In this document: positions 1 through 11,248 of the stretch, one piece after another
How positions within the stretch are numbered: position 1 is the stretch's first letter
How the letters are laid out: each line of letters starts with the position of its first letter
NCBI RefSeq assembly: GCF_014268585.2
Contig: NZ_CP077092.1
Span: 4,873,501-4,937,500 of the forward strand
Direction: 5' to 3'
Origin: Pseudomonas iranensis
Lineage (GTDB): Bacteria > Pseudomonadota > Gammaproteobacteria > Pseudomonadales > Pseudomonadaceae
Length of the DNA stretch: 64,000 nucleotides
The notes under the pieces: model-generated
What the model saw: the letters and a program-made list of their open reading frames with translations, nothing else
Told to the model about the DNA's origin: nothing
The model's database searches: none
Translations under genes and position numbers: made by a program

Positions 1-362
1 AAGATCATGAATGGCTGCGCACCGAAGCCGACGGCAGTGTCACTGTCGGCATCACCGCATTCGCGCAGAACGCCTTGGGCGACGTGGTGTTCGTGCAACT
101 GCCTGAGCTGCAGGCTTACGAAAAAGGCGCTGAAGCCGCCACCGTGGAATCGGTGAAAGCCGCCAGCGGCGTGTACATGCCGCTCGATGGCGACGTGCTG
201 GAAGTCAACCCGGCGCTGCAAGACGCCCCGGAACTGGTCAACGAAGATCCCCTGGGCGAAGGCTGGTTCTTCCGCTTCCAGCCAAGCGACGCCGCCGCTG
301 TCGGCAAACTGCTTGATCAGGACGCTTACGACCGTCTGATCAAAGCCCAAGCCGAAGCCTGA
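1..362 (+). CDS. gcvH: Glycine cleavage system H protein, 3' part (5' end outside window)
   Basis: GcvH carries the aminomethyl group on a lipoyl-lysine arm between the P, T and L proteins of the glycine cleavage complex. The reading frame is open from base 3 and begins inside the protein ([13 protein letters not shown]), so only the first residues lie outside the window. The lipoylation motif ESVKAAS is present, with the lysine codon at 156-158, followed by the family's conserved GDVLEVN and [10 protein letters not shown] stretches. It stops 11 bases before gcvP, with which it forms an operon. Identification is secure; the start cannot be seen. Confidence 0.95.
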   Translation, partial: DHEWLRTEADGSVTVGITAFAQNALGDVVFVQLPELQAYEKGAEAATVESVKAASGVYMPLDGDVLEVNPALQDAPELVNEDPLGEGWFFRFQPSDAAAVGKLLDQDAYDRLIKAQAEA

Positions 363-373
363 GGAGTTACACC

Positions 374-3226
374 ATGACCGCCATCAATCTCGGCACCGCC
401 AACGAATTCATCGCCCGTCACATCGGCCCGCGCGCCGGTGACGAGCAAGCCATGCTCAACAGCCTCGGCTTCGATTCCCTCGAAGCCTTGAGCGCCAGCG
501 TCATCCCGGAAAGCATCAAGGGCACCAGCGTGCTCGGCATGGACGACGGCCTCAGCGAGGCCGACGCCCTGGCGATGATCAAATCCATCGCTGGCAAAAA
601 CCAACTGTTCAAGACCTACATCGGCCAGGGTTACTACAACTGCCACACGCCGTCGCCGATCCTTCGCAACCTGCTGGAAAACCCGGCCTGGTACACCGCT
701 TACACCCCGTACCAGCCAGAAATTTCCCAGGGCCGTCTCGAAGCGCTGCTGAACTTCCAGACCATGATCAGCGACCTTACCGGCCTGCCGATCGCCAACG
801 CCTCCTTGCTCGACGAAGCCACTGCTGCTGCCGAAGCCATGACCTTCTGCAAACGCCTGAGCAAGAACAAGGGCAGCCACCAGTTCTTCGCCTCGATCCA
901 CAGCCATCCGCAGACCCTCGACGTGCTGCGCACCCGTGCCGAGCCGCTGGGTATTGACGTGGTTGTGGGTGATGAACGCGAACTGACTGACGTCACGCCG
1001 TTCTTCGGCGCGCTGCTGCAATACCCGGCGAGCAACGGTGATGTGTTCGACTACCGCGAGCTGACCGAGCGCTTCCACGCCGCCAACGCTTTGGTCGCTG
1101 TGGCCGCTGATTTGCTGGCCCTGACGCTGCTGAGCGCACCGGGCGAATTCGGTGCCGACGTCGCCATCGGTTCGGCGCAACGCTTCGGCGTGCCGCTGGG
1201 CTTCGGTGGCCCGCACGCCGCTTATTTCTCCACCAAAGATGCGTTCAAGCGCGACATGCCGGGCCGTCTCGTCGGTGTCTCGGTTGACCGTTTCGGCAAG
1301 CCGGCGCTGCGTCTGGCGATGCAGACCCGCGAGCAACACATCCGCCGCGAGAAGGCCACATCGAACATCTGCACCGCCCAAGTGCTGCTGGCCAACATCG
1401 CCAGCATGTACGCCGTCTACCACGGTCCGAAAGGACTGACCCAGATCGCCAACCGCGTGCATCACCTGACCGCGATTCTGGCCAAGGGCCTGACCGCGCT
1501 GGGCGCTCAAGTCGAGCAGGCAAACTTCTTCGACACCCTGACCGTTGCCACCGGCGCGAACACCGCCGCGCTGCACGACAAGGCGCACGCTCAGCAGATC
1601 AACCTGCGTGTGATCGACGCTGAACGTCTGGGCCTGTCGGTCGACGAAACCACCACTCAGGCTGATATCGAAACCCTGTGGGGCCTGTTCGCCGACGGCA
1701 AGACCCTGCCGGACTTCGCTGCGCTGGCCACCTCGGTGCAGAGCACCATTCCTGCTGCGCTGGTGCGCCAGTCGCCGATCCTCAGCCACCCGGTGTTCAA
1801 CCGTTATCACTCGGAAACCGAGCTGATGCGCTACCTGCGCAAACTGGCGGACAAGGACCTGGCACTGGATCGCACCATGATCCCGCTGGGCTCGTGCACC
1901 ATGAAACTCAACGCCGCCAGCGAAATGATCCCGGTGACCTGGGCCGAATTCGGTGCATTGCACCCGTTCGCCCCGGCCGCACAAAGCGCCGGTTACCAGC
2001 AACTGACCGATGAGCTGGAAGCGATGCTCTGCGCCGCCACCGGTTACGACTCGATCTCGCTGCAACCGAACGCCGGTTCGCAAGGTGAATACGCAGGTCT
2101 CCTGGCGATCCGCGCCTACCACCAGAGCCGAGGCGATGAGCGCCGCGACATCTGTCTGATCCCATCGTCGGCCCACGGCACCAACCCGGCCACCGCGCAA
2201 ATGGCCGGTATGCGCGTGGTCGTTACCGCGTGCGATGCACGTGGCAACGTCGACATTGAAGACCTGCGCGCCAAAGCCATCGAGCACCGCGAACACCTCG
2301 CCGCGCTGATGATCACCTACCCGTCGACCCACGGCGTGTTCGAAGAAGGCATTCGCGAAATCTGCGCGATCATTCACGACAACGGCGGCCAGGTGTACAT
2401 CGACGGCGCCAACATGAACGCGATGGTCGGCCTCTGCGCACCGGGCAAGTTCGGCGGCGACGTCTCGCACCTGAACCTGCACAAAACCTTCTGCATCCCG
2501 CACGGCGGTGGCGGCCCGGGCGTCGGTCCGATCGGCGTCAAATCGCACCTGACCCCGTTCCTGCCCGGCCACGGCCAGATGGAACGCAAGGAAGGCGCGG
2601 TCTGCGCGGCACCGTTCGGCAGCGCAAGCATTCTGCCGATCACCTGGATGTACATCCGCATGATGGGTGGCGCCGGTCTGAAGCGCGCTTCGCAACTGGC
2701 GATCCTCAACGCCAACTACATTTCCCGTCGCCTCGAAGAGCATTACCCAGTGCTGTACACCGGCAGCAACGGCCTGGTGGCGCACGAGTGCATTCTTGAT
2801 CTGCGTCCATTGAAAGACAGCAGCGGCATCAGCGTCGATGACGTCGCCAAACGCCTGATCGACTTCGGTTTCCACGCGCCGACCATGTCGTTCCCGGTCG
2901 CCGGCACGCTGATGATCGAGCCGACCGAAAGCGAATCCAAGGAAGAACTGGACCGCTTCTGTGACGCGATGATCCGCATCCGCGAAGAAATTCGCGCAGT
3001 GGAAAACGGCACCCTGGACAAGGAAGACAACCCACTGAAAAACGCCCCGCACACCGCAGCGGAACTGGTTGGCGAATGGACCCACCCGTACAGCCGCGAG
3101 CAAGCGGTGTACCCGGTCGCGTCGCTGATCGAAGGCAAATACTGGCCGCCGGTCGGCCGCGTCGACAACGTCTTCGGCGATCGCAACCTGGTGTGCGCCT
3201 GCCCGTCGATCGAAAGCTACGCTTAA
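374..3226 (+). CDS. gcvP: Glycine dehydrogenase (decarboxylating), P protein
   Basis: This is the PLP enzyme that decarboxylates glycine and passes the aminomethyl group to lipoyl-GcvH. At 950 residues it is the full length of a single-chain (fused alpha/beta) P protein. The second half contains the PLP-lysine motif [16 protein letters not shown], with the lysine at residue 704 by codon count, and the glycine-rich loop right after it. The start ATG follows GAGGAG, 11 bases after gcvH stops, so the two are co-translated neighbours. A very long open frame on the opposite strand here is a codon-bias shadow. Confidence 0.97.
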   Translation: MTAINLGTANEFIARHIGPRAGDEQAMLNSLGFDSLEALSASVIPESIKGTSVLGMDDGLSEADALAMIKSIAGKNQLFKTYIGQGYYNCHTPSPILRNLLENPAWYTAYTPYQPEISQGRLEALLNFQTMISDLTGLPIANASLLDEATAAAEAMTFCKRLSKNKGSHQFFASIHSHPQTLDVLRTRAEPLGIDVVVGDERELTDVTPFFGALLQYPASNGDVFDYRELTERFHAANALVAVAADLLALTLLSAPGEFGADVAIGSAQRFGVPLGFGGPHAAYFSTKDAFKRDMPGRLVGVSVDRFGKPALRLAMQTREQHIRREKATSNICTAQVLLANIASMYAVYHGPKGLTQIANRVHHLTAILAKGLTALGAQVEQANFFDTLTVATGANTAALHDKAHAQQINLRVIDAERLGLSVDETTTQADIETLWGLFADGKTLPDFAALATSVQSTIPAALVRQSPILSHPVFNRYHSETELMRYLRKLADKDLALDRTMIPLGSCTMKLNAASEMIPVTWAEFGALHPFAPAAQSAGYQQLTDELEAMLCAATGYDSISLQPNAGSQGEYAGLLAIRAYHQSRGDERRDICLIPSSAHGTNPATAQMAGMRVVVTACDARGNVDIEDLRAKAIEHREHLAALMITYPSTHGVFEEGIREICAIIHDNGGQVYIDGANMNAMVGLCAPGKFGGDVSHLNLHKTFCIPHGGGGPGVGPIGVKSHLTPFLPGHGQMERKEGAVCAAPFGSASILPITWMYIRMMGGAGLKRASQLAILNANYISRRLEEHYPVLYTGSNGLVAHECILDLRPLKDSSGISVDDVAKRLIDFGFHAPTMSFPVAGTLMIEPTESESKEELDRFCDAMIRIREEIRAVENGTLDKEDNPLKNAPHTAAELVGEWTHPYSREQAVYPVASLIEGKYWPPVGRVDNVFGDRNLVCACPSIESYA

Positions 3227-3279
3227 TGGAATGAGGGGCTGAATATCGGCCCCGACTTCAGCAACACCCTACATCCCCC

Positions 3280-3369
3280 TGTGGGAGCGAGCCTGCTCGC
3301 GAAGGCGCCATTTCAGTCAACGTAAATGGTGGCTGATCCGACGCTTTCGCGAGCAGGCTCGCTCCCACA
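3280..3369. repeat. REP doublet (BIME-like inverted pair)
   Basis: Two copies of the Pseudomonas REP core face each other: GTGGGAGCGAGCCTGCTCGC at 3281-3300 and its reverse complement ending near 3367, with about 45 bases between them. Each arm is itself an imperfect palindrome (GAGC..GCTC). It lies in the gap between gcvP and sdaA. The same doublet recurs at several other intergenic sites in this window. Confidence 0.9.
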
Positions 3370-3430
3370 AGGGATCTGCACCGATCTCAAACTGCGCCAA
3401 TCGCTATAACAAGAAACCGGAGAACCACTC

Positions 3431-4807
<1,377 letters not shown>

Positions 4808-4835
4808 TTACGAACTCAGCCAAACGTAACTAGCT

Positions 4836-4889
4836 CCCTCTCCCTCCGGGAGAGGGCTGGGGTGAGGGGCTCTTGATCTTGCCTCTCAC
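4836..4889. repeat. Intergenic palindromic repeat
   Basis: CCCTCTCCCTCCGGGAGAGGG at 4836-4856 is a near-perfect hairpin. It is followed by GGTGAGGGGC, which can pair with GCCTCTCACC just downstream. It resembles the widespread CCCTCTCCC/GGGAGAGGG type of intergenic palindrome in gammaproteobacteria. It lies between sdaA and gcvT and might act as a transcript-processing or stabilising structure, which is an inference. Confidence 0.6.
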
Positions 4890-4917
4890 CCGCAACCCAA
4901 ATTCAAAGGAGCCACGC

Positions 4918-6042
4918 ATGTCCACCGAAACCTTGTCGAAAACCCCGCTACACGCACTGCACCTCGAACTCGGCGCGCGCATGGTGCCGTTCGCCGGCTA
5001 CGACATGCCCGTGCAATACCCGCTCGGCGTGATGAAAGAACACCAGCACACCCGTGAGCAAGCCGGGTTGTTCGACGTCTCGCACATGGGCCAGATTCGT
5101 CTGACCGGCGCCAATGCGGCCAAAGCCCTGGAAACCCTGGTGCCGGTGGACATCATCGACCTGCCGGTGGGCATGCAGCGTTACGCGATGTTCACCAACG
5201 AAAGCGGCGGCATCCTCGATGACCTGATGGTTGCCAACCTCGGTAACGACGAGTTGTTCCTGGTGGTCAACGCCGCGTGCAAGGATCAGGATCTCGCGCA
5301 TCTGCAAAAACACATCGGCGATCAGTGCACCATTACGGCGCTGTTCGAAGAGCGCGCCCTGCTCGCCCTGCAAGGTCCGGCAGCCGTCACTGTGCTGGCG
5401 CGTCTTGCGCCGGACGTGGCGAAGATGACTTTCATGCAGTTCAAGCGTGTGTCATTGCTCGGCGTGGACTGCTTTGTCAGCCGTTCGGGCTACACCGGTG
5501 AAGACGGGTTCGAGATCTCCGTCCCGGCCGCCGAAGCGGAAAAACTCGCCCGCGCCCTGCTTGCCGAACCAGAGGTCCAGGCCATCGGCCTCGGCGCCCG
5601 TGACTCGCTGCGTCTGGAAGCCGGCCTGTGCCTGTACGGCCATGACATGAACACCGAGACCACACCAATTGAAGCCAGCCTGCTCTGGGCGATCTCCAAG
5701 CCACGCCGCCCTGACGGCGCGCGGGCCGGCGGTTTCCCGGGCGCCGAGCAAATTTTCGCGCAGCAACAAAATGGCGTCGCACGCAAACGCGTCGGCCTGC
5801 TGCCACAGGAGCGCACCCCGGTGCGTGAAGGCGCAGAAATCGTCAACGAGGCCGGCGAGATCATCGGCAGCGTCTGCAGCGGTGGCTTTGGTCCGACCTT
5901 GGGCGGGCCATTGGCGATGGGTTACCTCGACAGCGCTTACGTCGCACTCGATACACCCGTGTGGGCCATCGTCCGTGGGAAAAAGGTGCAAATGCTTGTA
6001 AGCAAAATGCCATTTGTTCCACAACGCTACTATCGCGGTTGA
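4918..6042 (+). CDS. gcvT: Glycine cleavage system T protein (aminomethyltransferase)
   Basis: GcvT transfers the methylene carbon from aminomethyl-lipoyl-GcvH to tetrahydrofolate and releases ammonia. The chosen ATG opens MSTETLSKTPLHALH and sits behind AAAGGAG (about 4905-4911). An in-frame upstream start at 4873 would add 15 residues that look non-coding and would read through this ribosome-binding site. The 374 residues include the family motifs MVPFAGYDMPVQYP, FDVSHMGQI and GYTGEDGFEI. Together with gcvH, gcvP and sdaA it completes a local glycine/serine catabolic unit. Confidence 0.95.
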   Translation: MSTETLSKTPLHALHLELGARMVPFAGYDMPVQYPLGVMKEHQHTREQAGLFDVSHMGQIRLTGANAAKALETLVPVDIIDLPVGMQRYAMFTNESGGILDDLMVANLGNDELFLVVNAACKDQDLAHLQKHIGDQCTITALFEERALLALQGPAAVTVLARLAPDVAKMTFMQFKRVSLLGVDCFVSRSGYTGEDGFEISVPAAEAEKLARALLAEPEVQAIGLGARDSLRLEAGLCLYGHDMNTETTPIEASLLWAISKPRRPDGARAGGFPGAEQIFAQQQNGVARKRVGLLPQERTPVREGAEIVNEAGEIIGSVCSGGFGPTLGGPLAMGYLDSAYVALDTPVWAIVRGKKVQMLVSKMPFVPQRYYRG

Positions 6043-6445
6043 TCGACTGTTTCTATAAGTAACGCGATTGCGTTATACGTGCACTAATGTGTAACGCAAT
6101 CGCCATAAAACAGTGCGTTTTTTAACATCCGTTTCGAATATGAACGTTGCTTATAACGTTTGCTGAAAATAGAACCAGACAATCGTCCAAGACTGAACTA
6201 GTTTGCTGACGAAATGCCATGAAGAGCAGTAAAACCGGGGCCTTCGCAGGGCTTGTTTTTTCTCCCGTAGTTGGCGTAGAGTTTGTCCACTGTGTTTGCA
6301 TGGGTCAGCTTGGAATCGTGACCTGGGCAGTAGCCTACAAGTTAGCTACATCCCGCTCGACGTCTTCTTACTCCTTGCAACCAGCTCCAGTACTCTTTCA
6401 TGTGAAAGGGGCTGTCATCAATTTATGCGTCAAAGGAAATAAGAA
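6043..6445 (+). other. 403-base gene-free region: gcvT 3' end and cold-shock gene leader
   Basis: No convincing gene is seen. The first part holds a perfect 12-base inverted repeat (6064-6075 with 6092-6103). The remainder leads to the cold-shock gene and probably contains its promoter plus a long untranslated leader, as is usual for CspA-family genes. I could not place a promoter with confidence. An open frame beginning at 6219 runs through the cold-shock gene in another frame and looks spurious. Confidence 0.6.
6064..6103. terminator. Perfect 12-base inverted repeat downstream of gcvT, possible terminator
   Basis: GCGATTGCGTTA at 6064-6075 pairs exactly with TAACGCAATCGC at 6092-6103 across a 16-base loop. 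It starts 21 bases after the gcvT stop. A T-rich stretch (GTTTTTTAA) occurs only about 13 bases further on, so it is not a canonical intrinsic terminator. It could instead be an operator-like palindrome upstream of the cold-shock gene. Confidence 0.4.
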
Positions 6446-6658
6446 ATGTCCACACGTCAGAGCGGTACCGTCAAGTGGTTTAACGACGAGAAAGGTTTTG
6501 GTTTTATCACTCCAGAAAGCGGTCCGGATCTGTTCGTACATTTCCGCGCCATTCAGGGCAACGGCTTCAAAAGCCTGAAAGAAGGCCAGAAAGTGACTTT
6601 CGTTGCTGTGCAAGGCCAGAAAGGCATGCAGGCTGACGAAGTACAAGCAGAAGCCTGA
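6446..6658 (+). CDS. CspA-family cold-shock protein
   Basis: This is a 70-residue single cold-shock domain that binds single-stranded RNA and DNA and acts as an RNA chaperone. The RNP1 motif KGFGFITPE and the RNP2-like motif LFVHFRAI are both intact, after the usual start [13 protein letters not shown] long untranslated region precedes it and a strong terminator follows 12 bases after the stop, so it is a single-gene transcript. Which paralogue it is (for example CapA- or CapB-like) cannot be settled from the sequence alone. Confidence 0.95.
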   Translation: MSTRQSGTVKWFNDEKGFGFITPESGPDLFVHFRAIQGNGFKSLKEGQKVTFVAVQGQKGMQADEVQAEA

Positions 6659-6670
6659 TCTTCTGATACG

Positions 6671-6706
6671 AAAAAGCCCCTGATATTGATATCAGGGGCT
6701 TTTTTG
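6671..6706 (+). terminator. Intrinsic terminator of the cold-shock gene
   Basis: GCCCCTGATAT pairs with ATATCAGGGGC to make a strong GC-rich stem, flanked by AAAAA on the 5' side and TTTTTT on the 3' side. It could work in both directions. Confidence 0.9.
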
Positions 6707-6755
6707 TGCGCGCTAATCCGTAAAATGGCGCTTCCATTCACGCCTTGAGGCTGCC

Positions 6756-7244
6756 ATGTCGAAACACCTGCTCACGCCGCAAGGGGACTTTCCTCCCGTT
6801 GCTCTCGGTCGTCGTCTGGCGGCAATGTTCTACGACTTCCTGCTGTGCACCGCCCTGCTGATCGTCACCGGATTTATTTACAAGTTGATTCAGGCCGCAA
6901 TCATTGGCGAAGAACGTTTGCGGGTGATGACCGATGCCGGCCAGCTCGATGGCGATCCGCTCTACTCCACGGTGCTGCTGTTGGTGTTGTTCGGCTTCTT
7001 CGCCAAATTCTGGACCCACGGCGGACAGACACTCGGCATGCAGGTGTGGGGCATCCGCGTGCAGAACGCCAACGGCACAGCGATCAGCCTGTGGCAGGCG
7101 CTGCTGCGCTTTATGGTGTCGATCGCGTCGTGGTTGTGTGTCGGGTTGGGGTTCTTCTGGTCGCTGTTCGACAAGCAGAAACGCACTTGGCATGACATCT
7201 ATTCGGATACCCGTGTGGTACGAATCCCGAAGAAGAGCAAATAA
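6756..7244 (+). CDS. RDD family membrane protein
   Basis: This 162-residue integral membrane protein belongs to the RDD family, whose function is mostly unknown. The N-terminal segment ALGRRLAAMFYDFLL carries the conserved Arg and Asp of the family in the first transmembrane helix. A second helix follows near VLLLVLFGFFAKFWTH, then the conserved TLGMQVWGIRV and RFMVSIASW segments. The start ATG lies 7 bases after a GAGG sequence. It stands alone between the cold-shock terminator and a repeat pair. A second, different RDD protein occurs at 48774. Confidence 0.9.
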   Translation: MSKHLLTPQGDFPPVALGRRLAAMFYDFLLCTALLIVTGFIYKLIQAAIIGEERLRVMTDAGQLDGDPLYSTVLLLVLFGFFAKFWTHGGQTLGMQVWGIRVQNANGTAISLWQALLRFMVSIASWLCVGLGFFWSLFDKQKRTWHDIYSDTRVVRIPKKSK

Positions 7245-7265
7245 TTTCCATACTCAAGAGTCGGC

Positions 7266-7400
7266 CTGTAGTGAGGGGATTTATCCCCGCTGGGTGGCGA
7301 AGCCGCCCCAAAATCAACCACCGCGGCGTATCAGACACACCGCGTGCGTTGCTTAACGACTGCTACGCAGCCGAACGGGGATAAATCCCCTCACCACAGG
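7266..7400. repeat. Long inverted repeat, second REP-like family
   Basis: GTGAGGGGATTTATCCCCGC near 7270-7290 is mirrored by GGGGATAAATCCCCTCACCACA ending near 7399. Each arm is itself palindromic (GGGGATTTATCCCC). The sequence differs from the GTGGGAGCGAGC type found elsewhere here. It separates the convergent RDD and nadA genes. Confidence 0.8.
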
Positions 7401-7423
7401 GCTCACTCCTACAAGGGGTTCAC

Positions 7424-8482
7424 TCAGGCGTTACCGGCCAGCTTCATCCGCGCTGCCTGGGTGAAGTCGAGCATGCGCTTCAACGGGCGGATCGCCTGGG
7501 GAATCAGCGCCGGATCGACAAAGATCTCGTTGGTGCCTTCTTTCAAGCTCTTGAGCGTGCGCTCAAGGGTGTTCATGGCCATCCACGGGCAATGCGCGCA
7601 ACTGCGGCACGCCGCGCCATTACCGGCGGTAGGCGCTTCGATGAAGACCTTGTCCGGGCACAGCTGCTGCATCTTGTAGAAGATGCCACGGTCGGTGGCG
7701 ACGATAAGGGTCTTGTTCGGCAGGCTTTGCGCGGCCGCAATCAACTGACTGGTGGAACCGACGGCATCCGCCAGCTCGATCACCGAAGTCGGCGACTCGG
7801 GATGCACCAGAATCGCTGCGTCCGGGTACAACGCTTTCATATCCTCGAGCTGCTTGGACTTGAACTCTTCGTGGACGATGCAGGCGCCATCCCAAAGCAG
7901 CATGTCGGCACCGGTCTTGCGCTGAATATACGTGCCCAGGTGCTTGTCCGGGCCCCAGATGATCGTCTCGCCGTTGTCCATCAGGCTTTCGACGATCTCC
8001 AGTGCGCAGCTCGAAGTCACCACCCAGTCAGCCCGCGCCTTCACGGCGGCGGAGGTGTTGGCGTAAACCACCACCGTTCGCTCGGGGTGCTGATCGCAGA
8101 ACGCCGAGAACTCGTCGACCGGGCAACCCAGGTCCAGCGAGCAGGTCGCCTCCAGGGTCGGCATCAGCACGCGCTTTTCCGGGTTGAGAATTTTTGCAGT
8201 CTCGCCCATGAACTTCACGCCGGCGACCACCACGGTCTTGGCCGGATGGGCATTGCCGAAGCGGGCCATTTCCAGGGAGTCGGAAACACAGCCGCCGGTT
8301 TCTTCGGCCAGGGCCTGAATCACCGGATCGCAATAAAAGTGGGCCACGAGCACCGCGTCCTGAGCCTTGAGCTCGGCGGCGATGGCGGAACGGTAATAAG
8401 CCTCCTCTTCTGCCGTCAGCGGTTTGGGCTGTTTGGCGTCGAGGTGGGCTTGAACCAGAAGGCGTTCGGAAATCTGCGTCAT
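7424..8482 (-). CDS. nadA: Quinolinate synthase
   Basis: NadA condenses iminoaspartate with dihydroxyacetone phosphate to quinolinate, the second step of de novo NAD synthesis, using a [4Fe-4S] cluster. The 352 residues are normal length. Cluster-ligand candidates are visible in TCSLDLGCP, in TSSCALEIV and in the C-terminal [15 protein letters not shown]. The ATG start at 8482 gives [15 protein letters not shown]. It is the last protein gene of the minus-strand block containing the Tol-Pal and queuosine genes, but the tRNA-Lys terminator lies between, so it is probably transcribed separately. Confidence 0.96.
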   Translation of the reverse strand: MTQISERLLVQAHLDAKQPKPLTAEEEAYYRSAIAAELKAQDAVLVAHFYCDPVIQALAEETGGCVSDSLEMARFGNAHPAKTVVVAGVKFMGETAKILNPEKRVLMPTLEATCSLDLGCPVDEFSAFCDQHPERTVVVYANTSAAVKARADWVVTSSCALEIVESLMDNGETIIWGPDKHLGTYIQRKTGADMLLWDGACIVHEEFKSKQLEDMKALYPDAAILVHPESPTSVIELADAVGSTSQLIAAAQSLPNKTLIVATDRGIFYKMQQLCPDKVFIEAPTAGNGAACRSCAHCPWMAMNTLERTLKSLKEGTNEIFVDPALIPQAIRPLKRMLDFTQAARMKLAGNA

Positions 8483-8693
8483 GTTCGCAAGACCTGCAGG
8501 CGCATTCGCGCGAAAGTCGAGTATACACCCGGCTCCGGACCGCTAGAGGGTACCGCCGGGAGAGTGAGTATCATCAGGCACGGGACAGCGTTGAAGCTGC
8601 GCAAGGCTACAGAATATCCCGTTGATACAAAAGATGATTCTGACCTGCGTCAGGTCGGGTCGCGCTGAAACATCGAACGCCCGAATTGCAGGC

Positions 8694-8734
8694 AAAAAAA
8701 AACCCGGAAATCCTCACTTTCGTGGGCCTTCCGG
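8694..8734 (-). terminator. Intrinsic terminator downstream of tRNA-Lys
   Basis: On the minus strand a stem formed by CCGGAA and TTCCGG, with inner pairing of CAC and GTG, is followed by a run of nine T. It lies about 20 bases after the 3' end of the tRNA. Confidence 0.8.
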
Positions 8735-8754
8735 ATTTTCTAAACCGCCAAATA

Positions 8755-8830
8755 TGGTGGGTCGTGTGGGATTCGAACCTACGACCAATTGGTTAAAAGC
8801 CAACTGCTCTACCAACTGAGCTAACGACCC
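8755..8830 (-). tRNA. tRNA-Lys (anticodon TTT)
   Basis: The 76-base cloverleaf reads GGGTCGT (acceptor) at 8830 and ends CGACCCACCA, with CCA encoded. The D arm is AGCTCAGTTGGTAGAGC, the anticodon loop is CTTTTAA and the T arm contains GGTTCGAATCC. The anticodon TTT reads lysine codons. It lies between queC and nadA, the place it occupies in other Pseudomonas genomes. Confidence 0.97.
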
Positions 8831-8893
8831 GCTGTGTGGTGGCGCGTATAATACTGATTTTTAAGGACTATTCAACACCTTTTTTGAAAAAGA

Positions 8894-9586
8894 TCAAAAA
8901 TAAGGAGTTGGGTCACTCACACCAGCTGCCGCGAAGCCTTCTGCACGCAGGCGGCAGCTGTCGCATTTGCCGCAGGCGCGGCCGTCATCGTCGGCCTGAT
9001 AGCAGGAAACCGTCAAACCGTAATCAACGCCGAGCTCAACGCCGGCTTGAACGATCTGCGCTTTGCTCAGGTTCTGCAGCGGCGCCTGGATGCGGAAGCC
9101 ATTGCCTTCTACGCCAGCCTTGGTCGCCAGATTGGCCATGCGCTCGAACGACTCGATGAACTCGGGACGGCAGTCCGGATAGCCGGAATAATCCACTGCG
9201 TTGACGCCGATGAAGATGTCGCGGGCGCCGAGCACTTCGGCCCAACCCAATGCCAACGACAGGAAAACCGTGTTACGCGCCGGCACGTAAGTCACCGGAA
9301 TGCCTTCGCCCAGCTCTTCCGGAATATCGATGCTGGTGTCGGTCAGCGCCGAGCCGCCCATGCCATTGAGGTTCAGTCCGATGACCTTGTGCTCGACCAC
9401 ACCCAGGTCGCGAGCAACGCGGGCGGCGGCATGCAATTCGGCATGCGAGCGCTGACCGTAATCGAAACTCATGGTGTAGCAGGCGTAGCCTTCGGCGCGT
9501 GCCATCGCCACGACGGTGGCCGAGTCGAGGCCGCCCGAAAGCAGGATAACGGCACGTTTTTCGGTAGTGTTCAGTTGTTCAATCAT
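8894..9586 (-). CDS. queC: 7-cyano-7-deazaguanine (preQ0) synthase
   Basis: QueC converts 7-carboxy-7-deazaguanine to preQ0 with ATP and ammonia, a step toward queuosine in tRNA. The PP-loop motif SGGLDSATV lies near the N-terminus. The C-terminal zinc site is [18 protein letters not shown] place the start at 9586 ([13 protein letters not shown]), one base after the queE stop (TGAGATG). A longer frame would overlap queE by about 150 bases and adds an implausible Cys/Trp-rich leader. The product is 230 residues, normal for the family. It is translationally coupled to queE. Confidence 0.95.
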   Translation of the reverse strand: MIEQLNTTEKRAVILLSGGLDSATVVAMARAEGYACYTMSFDYGQRSHAELHAAARVARDLGVVEHKVIGLNLNGMGGSALTDTSIDIPEELGEGIPVTYVPARNTVFLSLALGWAEVLGARDIFIGVNAVDYSGYPDCRPEFIESFERMANLATKAGVEGNGFRIQAPLQNLSKAQIVQAGVELGVDYGLTVSCYQADDDGRACGKCDSCRLRAEGFAAAGVSDPTPYF

Positions 9587-9587
9587 C

Positions 9588-10235
9588 TCAGCGCCCCGGC
9601 TCATCATTCCATAGATATTTATGCAACTGCAGTTGCAGCCGCACTGGCAGGTTGTCTGCCACCACCCAATCCGCCAGATCCCTGGCATTGAGGTCATGAT
9701 GACTTGGGGAGAAAAGCACTTCACCCGCCCGTCGATCAAGCCCGTACTGGATCAGCTTCGATACCGCCCAGTCATAGTCTTCCCGCGAGCAGATGACAAA
9801 CTTCACCTGATCGTTGCGGGTCAGCAGTTCGATGTTCTCGTAACGGTTGCGATGGGCTTCTTTCGAGCCCGGCGTTTTCAGATCGACGACGCGACTGACA
9901 CGCGGATCGACAGCGGATACGTCTAGGGCGCCGCTGGTTTCCAGCGACACCTCGTAACCGGCATCACACAACCGCTCAAGCAAAGGAATGGCGTTCGGCT
10001 GAGCCAACGGCTCACCGCCGGTGACACAAACGTAGCGCGGACGATAACCGGCCACTTGCTCAAGGATGTCGTCGAGGGTGCGGACGGTGCCGCCGCTGAA
10101 CGCGTAAGCGCTGTCGCAGTACTGGCAACGCAACGGGCAACCGGTCAGGCGCACGAAAACCGTGGGCAGCCCGGCAGTCCGAGTTTCCCCCTGCAACGAG
10201 TAGAAAACTTCGGTAATTCTCAATGTGTCTTGCAT
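9588..10235 (-). CDS. queE: 7-carboxy-7-deazaguanine synthase (radical SAM)
   Basis: QueE rearranges 6-carboxytetrahydropterin to 7-carboxy-7-deazaguanine. The radical-SAM cluster motif appears as CPLRCQYC. Glycine-rich SAM-contacting segments follow, including VTGGEP. The chosen ATG at 10235 gives [17 protein letters not shown], the typical family start. An in-frame GTG three codons upstream (10244) is the alternative, and neither has a strong ribosome-binding site. It sits directly upstream of queC. A terminator separates it from cpoB, so queE-queC is its own operon. Confidence 0.95.
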   Translation of the reverse strand: MQDTLRITEVFYSLQGETRTAGLPTVFVRLTGCPLRCQYCDSAYAFSGGTVRTLDDILEQVAGYRPRYVCVTGGEPLAQPNAIPLLERLCDAGYEVSLETSGALDVSAVDPRVSRVVDLKTPGSKEAHRNRYENIELLTRNDQVKFVICSREDYDWAVSKLIQYGLDRRAGEVLFSPSHHDLNARDLADWVVADNLPVRLQLQLHKYLWNDEPGR

Positions 10236-10353
10236 AGTCGCCACGGGCGTAACAGCTAAACAGGCTGTCCGCCTCCGTCAGGCACTTCAGGCAATCCCGC
10301 CAACGCGTAGACCACAAGAAGCGTGTTTCAGAAAAAGGGCGTGAATTCTAACG

Positions 10354-10380
10354 AAAAAACCCGCGACAAGCGCGGGTTTC
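10354..10380 (-). terminator. Intrinsic terminator of the tol-pal-cpoB operon
   Basis: On the minus strand AACCCGCG-CTTGT-CGCGGGTT is followed by TTTT. It lies 23 bases after the cpoB stop. Confidence 0.9.
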
Positions 10381-10402
10381 TTCAAAACACGGATGAACAG
10401 GC

Positions 10403-11242
10403 TTACATGCGCTGTAAATCACGCTGGGCCAGCTGCGCGGCGGAAGTGCCCGGATATTGGGACACCACCTGCTGCAGAATGCCTTTGACCTTGTCGGTAT
10501 GACCGAGGCGGCGCTCTACGTCAGCCAGCTTGTACAGCGAGTCCGGCACTTTGTTGTGCTTGGGATACAGCTGCGAAACCTTGGCAAAGGCCTGACCTGC
10601 ACCTTGCAGATCACCCTTGGCCAGGTTCACTTCGCCCAACCAGTACTGGGCGTTGCCCGCGTACTGGCTGTTGGGGTATTTGCGCAGGAAAGCGGCGAAG
10701 GCCTGGCTGGCCTTGTCGAAATCCTTGGCTTTGATCAGGTCGAAAGCGGCATCGTAATACAGCTTTTCCTTGGCCGGATCAGCCGGTTCGCTACCCGCAG
10801 CAGGGGCCTGGGCTGCCGCAGCAGCACCCGCGCCTGCGGCAGCACCGGCAGCAGCACTTGCATCGCCACCGGCAGAAGAATTCTCGGGAGTCGCGGCTGG
10901 TGCAACGCCGGATCCTATGCGCCGATCAAGATCCTGGTATCGCTCCAGGGATTCCTGCTTCATGCGCGAAACCTGATTCTGCAGTTCTTCGATCACGCCC
11001 TGTTGGCGCGAGATCTGATCCTGCATCTGTTGCAATTGGTTGAACAGCATGCCTTGTGCCGAGGCAGGGGCCGAAGCCGCTCCCCCGGCATAGGCGCCGT
11101 TCGTACCGTAACCCGCAGGCGGATAACTGCTCCCGCTATTGTTATAACCGGAGTTGTCATCGACCACAGGAACCGCAGCCCACGCCGCAAGCGGCGCGAG
11201 GCTGAGAGCCAGAACAGTTACAGCACGACGGCACGTTCGCAT
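10403..11242 (-). CDS. cpoB: Cell division coordinator CpoB (YbgF), Tol-Pal associated
   Basis: CpoB is a periplasmic protein that links Tol-Pal outer-membrane constriction to PBP1B-dependent peptidoglycan synthesis at division. The 279 residues begin with a signal peptide ending near APLAAWA. A coiled-coil region follows (QQMQDQISRQQGVIEELQNQ), then an Ala/Gly-rich linker. The C-terminal tetratricopeptide repeats include FDLIKAKDFDKASQAF, YAGNAQYWLGEVNLAKGD and PDSLYKLADVERRLGHTDK. It starts 6 bases after pal and is the last gene of the Tol-Pal operon. Confidence 0.95.
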   Translation of the reverse strand: MRTCRRAVTVLALSLAPLAAWAAVPVVDDNSGYNNSGSSYPPAGYGTNGAYAGGAASAPASAQGMLFNQLQQMQDQISRQQGVIEELQNQVSRMKQESLERYQDLDRRIGSGVAPAATPENSSAGGDASAAAGAAAGAGAAAAAQAPAAGSEPADPAKEKLYYDAAFDLIKAKDFDKASQAFAAFLRKYPNSQYAGNAQYWLGEVNLAKGDLQGAGQAFAKVSQLYPKHNKVPDSLYKLADVERRLGHTDKVKGILQQVVSQYPGTSAAQLAQRDLQRM

Positions 11243-11248
11243 ATCGAA

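Noticed and set aside
326..3103. 925-codon open frame opposite gcvP
   Set aside because: High-GC codon bias keeps the antisense frame open. The composition has no recognisable domain and gcvP is certain on the other strand.
6219..6578. 119-codon open frame upstream of and overlapping the cold-shock gene
   Set aside because: It runs through the cold-shock gene in another frame and lacks protein-like features; the region is more likely untranslated leader.
8642..8656. GACCTG-CGT-CAGGTC small palindrome between nadA and tRNA-Lys
   Set aside because: Too short and isolated to call an operator without comparative data.
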